In this document: in pieces, positions 45,281 through 57,200 of the stretch
How positions within the stretch are numbered: position 1 is the stretch's first letter
Layout of the letters: each line of letters opens with the position of its first letter
Program-made: the position numbers and the translations under genes
Assembly (NCBI GenBank): GCA_007922305.1
Contig: ML677365.1
Span: forward strand, 13,942,506-14,006,505
Source: Dermatemys mawii
Taxonomy: Eukaryota > Chordata > Testudines > Dermatemydidae
Direction: 5' to 3'
Length of the DNA stretch: 64,000 nucleotides
Notes under the pieces: generated by a model
What the model was told of the DNA's origin: nothing
The model's database searches: none
What the model saw: only the letters and a program-made list of their open reading frames with translations

Positions 45281-45292
45281 TAACTTTGTCAG

Positions 45293-47792
45293 GTCTCTCA
45301 TATGATAGCAGCGTAGTAGCAGGAAACATCTCTATTCTGGAGGGTGAACATCGGGGTGCAGTAATACACATAATCTCAAGTTGTCTGCCATGTATCAGCC
45401 TAGCTGTAGCACATGCTGTTACTAGAGTTGAACAAAATATGGGCTAGGAAATGACAAGCTCTTTAGTGGCCTTATCCTTAAATTTGTGTTGTTCCCATAA
45501 AACACAGTATTGTTGTTTCTTCCTGAAGAAAAGATAGGCACTGATGCAGGTTGTAAGGAATTCGTTGCAGATCCAGTTTAAGGAAGAGATGGGTATGTAA
45601 GGGCCAAGGCCTCTGGAGGCTGAAATAGTTTGGGTAAACATTCAAATCAGAGTCTGAACCTCTTAAGGTTGCCTCACCATCGCTATATAATATAAGGTCA
45701 GTTTACCACATGGTTTTTATATGACACTTATGCCATGGTGATGTTGGTTTACTGGATGCTCCAAATGGCTGTGATAACACTAGTGATGGCATGAGTTTAG
45801 TCTATTCTTCCCCTAGGATTAGGGGCAAGAAAGAAAACATCTTATTCTTTGAAGACCAAAAACCAAATATTTAGTATACTTGGGTGACTTCCTCTCCCTT
45901 CTGTTGAGGGTCTGAACATACTGTCCACATACTTGGTCCCTACTAGCCCAGGCAGCTAGAAACCAGGACTTAGAAGCAAAAGAAGGATTTCTTTCACAGC
46001 AGTTCTGAAAACTACTATTAGGCCATCTCAGATGTCTAGTCTTTCCATCTCAGCTACAGTTCATATGACCCAGATATTCCCCTCTTGTTATCTGATCTCT
46101 ATTGACATATCTACAGGATCAAAAGTGTAAAGTCCGCCTGAAGTAAAAAAGGTTTGACATCACTTACTGAAATCAGGCAACAGGGACTAGCTTTGCTTTT
46201 GCATCCAGATGTATTCATAATGTTATCTTCCCTATGGGAATAAATATCTTCCTGACTGTCAGACAGTGGCTATGTTAAATGCCTTAAATCCATGTGTCAT
46301 AATGGACACCACTGAGAGCATTAGATCTGTACAGCAGATGGCTACAGGACAAGAATGCTCTCAAAATACAAGGGGCATTCCTGAGGCATGTTTTCATATT
46401 ATCTTTCTTACATTGGGTTTTCAAGTGTCAGTTCATCATCATGACATTGTAAGGTGCTAAACCTTTAGCAGTTTAATATTCTGTTAGAGGTTTTTCATCA
46501 TTGTTGAATATCAGATTCATAATTTAAAGTTTGGAAGTGTTTCACTTTTTGTACATATGTTATTTCACACCTGTAAGGATAGGTTTTGCACTTTCCATAA
46601 CAAGCAGCTTATCTGTTGGCACGATTTGAAATGACACCTTTATGAGCATTTTAGGAAGCAAAAGGACTGAGTAAAATCTGTCTTTCAATATGTGAACACT
46701 CAAAAATATGTGTGAACATTACCTGTATTTAGAACAGGTTAAATACCATTGACAACTCAATTCTGCCACTGTTACTTATGGTAAGTATTTTCTTACTCCA
46801 CAAGTAGCCTCCTGAATTTTAGTGGGATTATTCATGGTGGCTGGAGAGGAGAATAAGGCCCTGAACAACTTGTCCAATTAATTTTGTCATTTAAAAGAAA
46901 TCAAATTAATATATTTTCACTTATTTGCCCAATTTATAGAACTTGGCAAATGGATTATGAATATTCATAAATATTACACATTTTGTGACTTTTTGCCAAT
47001 AAAAATGTCCTTAATTTGTCATGCTTCATTCAGCCTTTTTATTCAATTTTTGTCAAAACATAATTCACAACATAATCTAAATGAAGGTGTTAGTCCTAGA
47101 AGGGGTTCTGGCTAACCCATGTATTTTGGAATATTGTTGTTAGGATCTGCTTGCTTAATATCACTGAGCAAAACAGAGAGGTAAGGTTGTGCTAAAGGTA
47201 CTTAAAGGTATTTTCCTAGTATTTACCAGAATAGGAAAGTACTTGGTTACTCAATATGGCTGAATACAATGTATTTTTGCAATTGGTAAATTGGTGTCCC
47301 ACTCTGGCGATTTTTATTTGTAGAATAAGGTGTGTGTTCCTGAAAAACTTGGTGGTAGATGTGTGTGTGTAGCAGTACCAGTATGTGCATCTCTCTTCAT
47401 ATATAGCTGACCGTCATACGGTATCCAAGTGCATATGTGCAGCATCAGGAATAGAACTCAAGACTCTATCTCCAAAGTAAAGGTAAAGGAATTATAGTAG
47501 CTCAGTCAACACAAGGAACTGCTATACACAAACAGATCTACTATAATCCATCCAATAGAGGGTAGTGGTTCGCATATATACAGGCCTGTAAGTCAGGGTG
47601 CATGTAGCTCCTTTAGCAAGATGAATGTGTTTTCTTGTTGAATTTAGCCCTGCTACTCCCATGTAGATGACACAAAAGCTAAGTTCTTAGCATTCCTATC
47701 TATGCCAATCACACCAACGGGTGTAACCAGCTGAATGAAATGTTGGAGAAAGAGTTCCTGTTTGAAATAAAATTTCCAGAGGAAAATGGAGG
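45293..47792. other. Unassigned, AT-rich, apparently low-repeat DNA
   Basis: 2.5 kb with few recognisable repeats, AT-rich especially at 46480-47100. Such stretches may hold conserved non-coding elements. None can be identified without an alignment. Confidence 0.4.
46955..46970. promoter_or_regulatory. 16-bp perfect AT-rich palindrome
   Basis: TTATGAATATTCATAA reads the same on both strands. Paired ATGAAT half-sites resemble POU-type dimer sites, but this is only a resemblance. Confidence 0.35.
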
Positions 47793-47984
47793 TACAGTGG
47801 GATCCCGGAATACTGTGCCCCGCTATAGCGTGAATCCGCTTATAGCGCAGTGCGCGGCTGGCTCCCGATGTCGGCGGCGGCTGCTGCTTTAATGCACGGA
47901 ACCCCGCAATACTGCGACCCCGCCATTATCGCGATCGGGTTTTTTTGGATCCCGATCGTTGCGGTATTGAGGGGTCCCGCTGTA
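47793..47984. mobile_element. CpG-rich mariner-like MITE with TA ends
   Basis: TACAGTGGGATCCCGGAATA pairs with TATTGAGGGGTCCCGCTGTA at about 15 of 20. The interior has many CpGs (CGCGATCGGG, CGGCGGCGG) in an otherwise CpG-poor region. Sub-terminal ATCGCGATCGGG and CCCGATCGTTGCGG pair. TA ends suggest a Tc1/mariner-type insertion. Little CpG decay suggests a fairly young copy. Confidence 0.7.
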
Positions 47985-48257
47985 ACTTCATCAGCCACAG
48001 ATCAGTCTGGAGGAGGGAGCTGGACCATAGAGGCTATGGGCCTCCACATGACCCCTAGGTTCAGAGTTTGCTGACAGTTTGACATCTTTGCTCTGAGCAA
48101 GACATTCTCCATGCCAGATTTCTAGTTGAAAGAACTCTTATGTCATTAGGTACCTAGTAGAAGGGGGAAATTCTGTGTGTAAATACTGTGCAAAGTATTT
48201 CAGTACTTACTGGACATTTCATAGGTGTCCATCAGAGGGATCTTTAACTGACAGATT

Positions 48258-48322
48258 AACATTAACTAAATGTTAACAATCAAATAAATAGTCAACATTA
48301 ACTAAATAGTCAACATTAACTA
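48258..48322. repeat. Small imperfect tandem repeat
   Basis: CAACATTAACTAAATAGT-like units occur about three times (near 48258, 48292 and 48310), just before a MITE. Confidence 0.75.
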
Positions 48323-48323
48323 A

Positions 48324-48604
48324 AGCCTTGTCTATACTACGGGGGAAGCAGGGTGGGAAATCAATCTAAGTTACACAACTTCAGCTATGTGAATAACGTA
48401 GCTGAAGTCGATTTACTTAGATCTACTTACCATGGGGTCCCCACTAGACTATGTCGACAGGAGACACTCTCATTCAGGTGGAGTACAGGAGTCAACGGGA
48501 GAGCGATCTGCGGTCGATTTAGCGGGTCTTCACTAGACCCACTAAACCGACCACCGATGCATCGATCACCATACGTTGATCCCCTGGTAAGTGTAGAAAA
48601 GCTC
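48324..48604. mobile_element. Harbinger-like MITE with TAA duplication
   Basis: The left AGCCTTGTCTATACTAC pairs roughly with the right GTGTAGAAAAGCTC, and TAA lies on both sides (48321-48323 and 48605-48607). Internal inverted pairs include TAGCTGAAGTCG against CTTCAGCTATG and AGCGGGTC with AGACCCACT. It shares layout with 13329-13621. Confidence 0.7.
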
Positions 48605-48607
48605 TAA

Positions 48608-49883
48608 GATAGAGGCTGATGAGAAAGCCCCTGAGAATATAGCAACATGTTTCTTTGATAGTGTATCTAATTCTTTAATTTTCCTTATCTGTATCTATAA
48701 CACCACTCTTACAATGAACAGTACTTTACCTCACAAGTAGACCCATTGATTTCCATAGGATTATCTGAAGATTAGCATACTAGTCAACATAAATAAGGAT
48801 GGCATACTGGGTTGAAGGTTGGGAAGATACTGAGAACAATTTCGTGTTGCGAATTCAAAGTGATGGATTTAGTTTACAATGCTAATTAGGAGATCTAGAA
48901 TCTCTTATGAAACAGTGGCCAGCTAATTTGTTTGGGAAACAAAATTTGTTATCATCTTTGAAATGAGGCTTAAGAAATCCACTGTTGAACTCAATTAGAT
49001 AATCAAAGCCTCATGTCCAGGCCTCAAAATGCTGTATAAATTTGCTGCTCTTACAAACTCTGAAATGTCATCCTGAAAGGAGAAGGACCTGAGTTGCAAA
49101 GGGTGGTGGTAGTGTAATCTGGGATTTCAGTCTGCACTGCTCTGGGGATCAGAGCTACCTGCAATGTTCAGATAATACTAATAATATAAAATCCTCCCTC
49201 TGAGGATCACCAAGGACTTTACAAATATTGGTGATCTTGCACTAGTGCACAATATACTAGTTCTATCTCCCAAAAGGAGAGAAGAGAAGTATCCTTATCC
49301 TGCTGTTCCCTAATCTTGAGAATCTACCCCTGAATAGGAAGCAAAAATGAGCCTTTCCATGATTGCTTTGCTGCACAGTCATTTCTTGTCGTATGTTTCT
49401 TGTAAGATAAATAAAAAATAAACAGTGCACAGAGGTCATCCATTTCTTTCTCACACTAGGAAATACCTTTGCACAAGACTAAGTAACAGCAAGTGTCACA
49501 GCAATACTGGCTTCCCTAACCACAGAAGCTTCGTTTTCTAGTTGCCAACATCGAGGCAGCTGGTCTGATTATGCTGCACACATAACAAAGACAGTATAAA
49601 TTAAGTTGCCATGTGAGTCAAGAATGAATCCCACACACAGAGATATGTAATACCTTTTATTTAACATTGTGCACTGGATGTATTCACAATACTGACATTC
49701 ACCATCCTGCAGAGAAGGAAAGATATATTGTGCCACTTCTTTTGACACTAAAGATATTCTTTGGGTTATGATTCTTGGAGCAGAGATATATATATATAGC
49801 TTTAAAAAAGTGCTCTGCAGTATTTTTCTTCAGCATTTTAGGGTTTTCTTAACATTTAATACTCACGTGAGGACAGTCATTGG
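48608..49883. other. Unassigned DNA
   Basis: Contains ATATATATATAT near 49787 and a SINE-tail-like CAAGGACTTTACAAATATTG near 49211. Nothing else recognised. Confidence 0.4.
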
Positions 49884-50182
49884 CACAGGTGCGAACTTTC
49901 ATTTTTCTAGGTGGGTGCTCCACCCTCCTCTCTACTCCGAGGCCCCAGCCCCTCCACCCTTTCTCCCAAAGCCCCACCTTCACCCCACCTCTTCCTACCT
50001 CTGCTCCACCCATTCCCAGAGTGTGCCTTGCCCTCGCTCCGCCTCTTCCCATCCCTACTCTGCCCCTCCCACAGGACCAAACAGTGTGGGCCACTGAACA
50101 ATTGATTGGTGGGTGGCTGGTGAGTGCTGGTGTTTTCCATGGATGCTCCAGTCCCAGAGCTTCCATGGAGTCGGCACCTATG
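49884..50182. mobile_element. hAT-type MITE, C-rich copy
   Basis: CACAGGTGCGAAC pairs with GTCGGCACCTATG. Flanks GTCATTGG (49876-49883) and ACCATTGG (50183-50190) share 6 of 8 bases. The C-rich interior is the opposite-strand counterpart of the G-rich part of 27135-27477. Open frames across it are compositional. Confidence 0.7.
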
Positions 50183-50190
50183 ACCATTGG

Positions 50191-51639
50191 AGAGGGTTAT
50201 AAAATACCCACTTTGTATTAATGGTACCCAAGAAAGCTGAGTTGAATTCTACTAATGATACTTCAGCAAAACTCTCACTTACCAATCAGTATGGAGATTT
50301 GAATTGAAGGGCCATTGTATTATCACATCATATCTAGAAAGACTGCCTTTAAAACACATTGTTTCTGGCAGCAGCTAGCTAGCATTAGTGGATAATGCAT
50401 GTCTATCCTGAAGCAACACTTACCTGGAGGTTTTTTGGAATCACCTAATTCAAGAGGGATTTAAAACACACATACACACACACAAAGTTCAACTTTCTAC
50501 CTAGCTTCCAAACACCCCTGTTCTGGTTCAGAAGTGCCCACAGGCTCAAGACTATAATACCACTCAGTTCTAGATATATAAAAACAAAGTTGAGACAGGT
50601 CCAGTGCAAAGTATGCCCAGAAACATCCCCAATAGACAGCTTCAGGGTCTTGTTCTGGTTACTACAAACCGATGCTTCACTTTAAGAACAATGGCCTTGG
50701 TCATCCCGACTCATTAAACTACCTCAGTGGGGTGTCAGCAAGGGAGAGGTGTCAGGAAAAGTGGCAGGGGTACTTGGGAGGAGGGGGAAGAGTGAGGGGG
50801 CCTTCAGATTGTTCCCTCGAAGGCTGGAGTTTGCCCTCCTATGGAATGGGCAGCCATTTCTCTCACAAACTCTATGGATCCTGGGGGAACTCCAGAAGGG
50901 GTTGGCTCCTTCACCCAGATGCCTAGGGCCTCTCTCTGCACCAGCTCTTCCATAGGAATGGCTGATTTCCCCCCAGCCATTGCTGCCCTATGGTGGGGTT
51001 TCCCCTCTGGGAAGAGGCCCAGGGAAGAGTTAGCACAGTCCCAGACACATCAACATTGAGCGCTTCATCATTTGGCTTGTGGGGAACTCCCACCTGTGTC
51101 CTTGGCCTTCCCATCTCCAGCCACAGAGGGGATTCTGCAGGGTTGGAGGGGAGACAGGGAAGTTCCACAGTGTTGTCTGACCCCCTGCCCATAGAGGAAA
51201 GGGGATCTGCATGTAGGAAACTGTCTGCATCCCTCATATAGGACTGATGATCTGACTCACTGGATTCAAGATTTTTGTCTGGATCTAAGTTAGAGAGATG
51301 GGCCCAAGCTGAGAGTTTTGGCTAGATTCAGCCCTGTCAGATATGATAGTTTTCCCCATATATATCGCCTGGCCCTATTAAGCCAGCCCTTTCAGAAAGC
51401 AGCTGTTGCTAACCAGACAAAGAGAGGCAGCAGCATGAATTCTGCTCATTTTAATGAGGTGTTAACTTCAAAGACTACTTGAGATTATTTAAGTTCTAAC
51501 ATTAAGCAATGCAGCTGAAGAAATACAAATAAACACAGGTCAAATAACTAACTTCTCCACCAGGCCGTGCTAGCAGCGGTTGTTAGCAGACAAACATTGT
51601 ACTGCACTTAGAAGCAGAACTTACTGAGTCACCTTCTCT
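50191..51639. other. Unassigned DNA
   Basis: Holds a short CA repeat (50467-50485). Several 60-100 residue frames on both strands at 50670-51240 overlap one another and have no similarity. Confidence 0.4.
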
Positions 51640-51830
51640 GTTCCACCACAGCCTCTGCCTCAACTGCCTGCTTGTCCACTTCTCCATAAGTGGGTTTGGC
51701 GCTTCTCCACATCTCTTATGTGTGGCATGGCCCTTCCCCACCTAATTCACAAAGCCACCACCCTCTCGTTCTTCAAACCCCTCCTTGAGACCCATTTGTA
51801 CTGTGATTCCTACAGGAAATCAGTAGTTCA
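51640..51830 (+). pseudogene. LINE C-terminal relic (L2/L3-like)
   Basis: WHGPSPPNSQSHHPLVL (near 51724-51775) and the following CCATTTGTACTGTGATTCCT echo the W--LP---R-ATTL-SFK--LKTHLYCDAY end of old LINE proteins at nucleotide level, with frame changes. Confidence 0.45.
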
Positions 51831-52838
51831 CAATGGCTAAGTGAGAAGCCAATGGGAATTGGGTATCTTTAAAAACACCACTCTTAAGTGACTTGAACCA
51901 GCAGTTTGTGCAATAAGTAACCTATGCAACTGTGTGATCTTATGGGATTTTCTAAGGAGGCAAAGGGAGTTAAGTACCCACTCCCAGTTAATTTCACTAT
52001 AACTCCTTTGAGAATTCCAGCTGTTACTTTCCTGCTCTATCTTCCTTCCCTCCTATTGTTCCTCTCACTTGTTGTGTCTTGTCTTAAATTATGTTGTAAG
52101 CTCTAAGGATATGTGCCCCACCTAGATGTGTTTGTACAGTCAAAGTGAGCTGGCCCCTTGAGGGAGTTTGGGTCACAGCTCCCTCTGTGACTGTTTTATC
52201 CCTGCAGCATAGGGCTGAGACAGCCCACGTGAGCCTCTGATTAGAAGCATCATGTGTCTGGGTAGGGTCATGAGATTAAGATCAAATGAGTTCAGGCCAG
52301 AGGTGGCTCCTGGTATAAAAGTATAAAATTGGCTGCTGTGAGTCTAAGGTTCTTGGGGTCAGAAAAGAAGCTGGGATGGGGGGAGAATCTCCAAGGGCTG
52401 TAAGATTGTTAGAGCCAGGCAAGAGGCCTGGGCTGAAAGACCTGCAGAGAGCGAGGAGGGAGATGAGCTTCCTTCCTAAATGTTTATGAGGTAAGGGTAA
52501 GAGTGGAATACACCTGCATATAGTGTAGATCTGAGGATGGATCGGCAGACAGAGTGTCAGTTCAGAACTAGCTATACTTTTTAACCTCTGCCTCTCCATG
52601 GCCCCCTTCCAAGGGACAGGCCCTACATCTCCACTTCTCTCAGGAGGAATTGTGTGATTCACCCTGCCTTTTAGACTGGGTTTCCATGCTACTGCACCCC
52701 TGTGTAACAACCATGATCATTCCATAGGTCCAACTGTGTTCAGACACCTGCACAGATTCCTTTCAGGACCTGTAACCAGTAGGAGACATAGTGACTCAGA
52801 ACAGCTTCTTCAAAACAAAGTACTGTTCATTTACATCA
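51831..52838. other. Unassigned DNA with an LTR-like part
   Basis: At 52310-52330 TGGTATAAAAGTATAAAATT is a TATA-like site in a purine-rich context, resembling an LTR U3/R junction. No polyadenylation signal or termini were found. The 142-residue minus-strand frame has no similarity. Confidence 0.35.
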
Positions 52839-54271
52839 ATAGAATCACAGAAGATTAGGGTTGGATGAGACCTCGGAGGTCATCTAGTCCAAACCCTTGT
52901 TCAAAGCAGGACCAACACCAACTAAATCATCCCAGCCAGGCCTTTGTCAAACGAGGCCTTAAAAACATCTACAGATGGAGATTCCACTACCTTCCTAGGT
53001 AACCCGTTCCAGTGCTTCACCACCCTCCTAGTGAAACAGTGTTTCCTAATATCCAACCTAGGTCTCCCCCACTACAACTTGAGACCATTGTTCCTTGTTC
53101 AGTCATCTGCCACCACTATGAATAGCCGAGCTCCATCCCCTTTGGAACCCCACTTTATGTAGCTGATAGCTGCTATCAAATCCCCACCACTTTCCTCTTC
53201 TGCAAACTAAACCAGCCCAGTTTCCTCAGCCTCTCCTCATAAGTCATGTGCCCCAGCCTTCAGATCATTTTTGTTGCCCTCCACTGGACTCTCTCCTATT
53301 TGTCCACATCCATTCTGTAGTGGGGCCCCCAAAACTGGATGAAATACTCCAGATGTGGTCTCTCCTGTGTTGAATCGAGGGGAATAATCACTTCCCTCGA
53401 TCTGCTGGCAATGCTCCTACTAATGCAGTTCAATATGCCGTTAGCCTTCTTGGCTACAAGGGTTCACTGCTGACTCATATCCAGCTTCTCATCCACTGTA
53501 ACCCCTAGGTCCTTTTCTGCAGAACTGCTGCTTAGCCAGTCAGTCCCCAGCCTGTAGCAGTGCATGGGATTCTTCCGTCCTAAGTACAGGACTCTGCACT
53601 TATCCTTGTTGAACCTCATCAGAATTCTTTTGGCCAACCCTTCAATTTGTCTAGGTCACTCTGGACCCTATCTCCACCCTCCAGCGTATCTACTTCTGCC
53701 CCAGCTTAGTGTCATCCGTGAACTTGCTGAGGGTGCAATCTATTCCATCATCCAGATCATTAATAAAGATGTTGAACAAAAGCAGCCCCTGGACTGACCC
53801 CTGGGGCATTCTGCTTGATACAGGCTGCCAACGAGACATCGAGCCATTGATCACTACCTGTTGAGCCCAACAATCTAGCCAGCTTTCTATCCCACCTTAT
53901 AGTCCATTCATCCAGCCCATACTTTTTTAACTTGCTGGCAAGAATACTGTGGGAGACCATATCAAAAGTTTTGCTAGGTCAAGATATATCATGTCCACTG
54001 CTTTCCCCATAACCACGCAGCCAGTTATCTCATCATAGATGGCAATAGGTTGGTCAGGCATGACTTGCTGTTGGTGAATCCATGTTGACTGTTCCTGATC
54101 ACCTTCCTCTCCTCCAAGTGCTTCAAAATGGTTTCCTTGAGGACTTGCTCCATGATTTTTCCAGGGACCGGTCTGTAGCTCCCCAGGTTCTCCTTCTTCC
54201 CTTTTCAAAAGATGGGCACTATATATGCCTTTTTCCAATTGTCCGCGATCGCCCCCGATCGCCAGGAACAT
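52839..54271 (-). mobile_element. CR1 LINE, 5'-truncated, longest copy
   Basis: The 3' tail lies at 52839 (plus-strand AATAGAATCACAGAAGATTA). Minus-strand coding relics run from [15 protein letters not shown] (about 54180) through [20 protein letters not shown] (54010), VSHSILASKLKKYGLDEWT (53900-53950), and a [13 protein letters not shown] block near 53710, to the C-terminal region and ELGLFSL-type end near 53220. Multiple frameshifts abolish function. It is a typical 5'-truncated CR1. Confidence 0.92.
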
Positions 54272-57200
54272 AACATTCAGAGAAAAGGGCTAAAACAATA
54301 AACAAACCAATATGCATCTTGTTTTACTAAGCTATAGGTATGTCTAACTTATCCAGGACGCTTCAGTCTCTGGGCGTGAAGAGTCAGTCTGCTCCCCAGC
54401 AGTCACTATCTCCTTCTGTTCCCTCTCAGCAGCAGGACGGAGGTTTTTAACCACTCCAGAGTTTGATGTTTCATTCTCCCTGATTTGATTCTCCTCTCAC
54501 CACCCCAGCCAACCTGTTGATCAGAGCAGAGTGGAGGTAAAACTTCAGTATTGACACCTGTATTGTTTGTTATGTACCAGTGACTGGTTATCAGAAGTCA
54601 CTGCCCTTGGTCCCTGCAGATGTGCAAAACTACAGAAGAGTGACTTATCCCTTAGCAAGCAACGCACTAACCAACCAGACAAGAGGCACACCTAATATTC
54701 ATTACAGTCATACAGAGCTCTCCATGGTCTTCAAACGCAGCATCTGACAAAGGTCACCCTCAATTAATCACCAGCCTCAGGCCCCAGTGCTGACTGTCTA
54801 CCTGTATGGAGCCCAAACACGAGGCGTGTTTGGGTGCAGGTTAGGACCTATTTTAATAGTGTCATATTTGCCATGTTTTGGGGTGGTTAGTATGAAACAC
54901 CCTCAATTACTCACTGACCTGATTTAGTAGATGCACCTTCACCATGCAAGCTGCTAGTGGAGTGAGTATTTAAATATAATGGAATCTGCCTTCATTTTAA
55001 GATGGCCTAGATCTAAACCTACAGGGAGCTGTAACTATATTTGACAGAAGCTGTGGCTTCTAAATAGAACTATGTGAATTCTTTTTCCAGCCTTTTATAT
55101 CATTACAAACCCAAATCTCAGCCCAGGTTTCCTGAATGCTTTACAAAGCTTTTGGGCAAACCAAGACTAATTTTCTGGTGACAGTGGGCTGACTTTCCCT
55201 GTGAACAGCCTTCCACTGAGTGCTGGGAGGGATTTATAGTTTCAACCTCAAATTGTGAGAAACTGCATTTTTTGCACAGTTTTCTGTCAAAACCATATGT
55301 AGCTCTGTGGTTCTGGCTGAGTTTTGCTTTGCAAACACTGATAGTCACTGATCCAAAAGGTGGGAGTAAATACATCTATTGTATGTCTTAGAGTTATACT
55401 AGAAAATTTTCCCCAGCAAGAATGTCCCATTTTTAAGGCCACAGTGAATCCCATCTGAGCTTGTCATCTCCTCAGCTCTAACTATATCACTTCTCTAGAA
55501 GCACAGGATGGATCAGCCACTCTTACAGTACCTTTCTTGGGCAGCAATTATCATACAAACGAAAGCAATGTTGTGTCTCTAGAGCAGGTATATTTGGATC
55601 AGTTTGCCCTGTGGTAGCCTGGTCATGTTCCATACTGGTGCTTGAGCTCCAATGCAGTGCTGTGCAATACCGAGGCACTGTGCTGTAAAAGGTGCCAACC
55701 CTGGGATGGTATTTAAAGATGAGATTCCTTCTGCCCATCTCTGTTGGCTGTGCAGGTGGAAGTCAAGTTCGTTGCCTTTTTTTTGGGATGAGCAGAGAAA
55801 TAAACGTCCTGGACTATGTTTCTTTCCTCGTTAAACCAGGCTCTAATGGGAACTCTAGCTGAGAGCATAAAGCCTGCTGTACTTGCCTACAGAGTCACTG
55901 TACTACCAGCTTTTAATTCATTATTGTAAATGCTCTGAAATACCTGAGGGATGAAAGGTAATAATATATCAAGTTATATTCTTATTGTATTGTAAAATCC
56001 TGCCTTATTTGTCTCAGGCAGTGTAATAACAATAGTTCTGAATTCAGAGTCATGTAACTGACTCACACTGGCTACTGAAAAACAGGCAAGGGTCATATGC
56101 AAAAATGTATTAGATTCCAAAAGCAATTTCAGGCTCACTTTCTTGCATTACATTAAAGCTACTGCTCCCAAAATGTTAATGATTTTATACCTCCCCCACA
56201 CCACCTGTAAGTTCATTTCTGACAGTCTGCAGTACTTGCAATGGACTCTGCATTCTTTAAATCACAGTTGCTCAGACTTCATTCTGGCATTTTTCACTTG
56301 GGGTACAGGAACAATATTAAAGCCTCCAGTTTGTGCATGGTGGCTACCTCCCCTGGACTTTTGGGGCAGGGCAGGGAGGGAAGGAAATGGTTCATTTTGG
56401 ACACCAATGAGGTTAAGGTTTCTTCAAGCAGGACAAACTGAACTATGTTGTAAAATTTTAGTACCTTATTACCTCACCTCTCAATTTTAAAGATGGGGCC
56501 TGGGTGCAAAGTTGGACCTGAATTTAAATTTCCCCCAAAGTTGGAAGGGTTTTGGATCCAGAGTTCTAATCTGACTCCAAGAGATGAGCCCATGCTGAGA
56601 ATTTTCCCAGAATTTAAGTGGTTTTGGGATCTGGCTTCCAATTCAGGCCCATCTCTATTTCTTTTAGGCCAAATCCCCATCCTTGCTTTGTCTCCTTTGG
56701 TCCACTCTTGCAGTGCATATGGGACAAAAGCTGGCTTTAAAAGGCAGTTGAGGATTCCCTTTGCATAGGGGAATTCCTGGTAGTCAGGCTCAAAACCACC
56801 CACTGCTGGCCTCTCAGGGGTTGTCTGAGCATGAAAGTTAATCTGGAATAAGGTAAAATGTGAATGTAAAGAGGAATGGTTACTCTGGAGTTGTGTCATG
56901 TCCCCTGTGTGGAAGATGTAGCTACACCTGATCAACACATGGTGCTCAGGTGATCCTGGGCCACAGTCCCTACTGTAAGGGGCAGGAAGACTGATGGAAA
57001 GCACCTGAGGGCATGGACTGCTCTCTCGAACACTAAAGCATTTTCAAATCCTCCATGTGGAAGACAAGATATAAAAAAATAAGAGTTGAAGCGTTTTTGA
57101 ACACTGGGTGTTCAGTAAGTGGTTCTGGGTTCTCTGAGTTCTAACTAGAAATTCTGCCAAGTAAGAGAGAAATAGTCTGTATCGTCTTTTCCTTTTGTGT

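Noticed and set aside
44794..45301. Open frames of 148-159 residues across the gap
   Set aside because: They consist almost entirely of unknown residues translated from Ns.
49849..50221. Proline-rich and glycine-rich frames over 110 residues
   Set aside because: Composition of a C-rich MITE, with long frames on both strands at once.
50467..50485. CA repeat, also 58265-58288
   Set aside because: Ordinary short microsatellites without further significance.
56474..57004. 176-residue open frame on the minus strand
   Set aside because: No recognisable domain, overlapped by an opposite frame, and it spans repetitive sequence at 56490-56660. Length is within chance for 64 kb.
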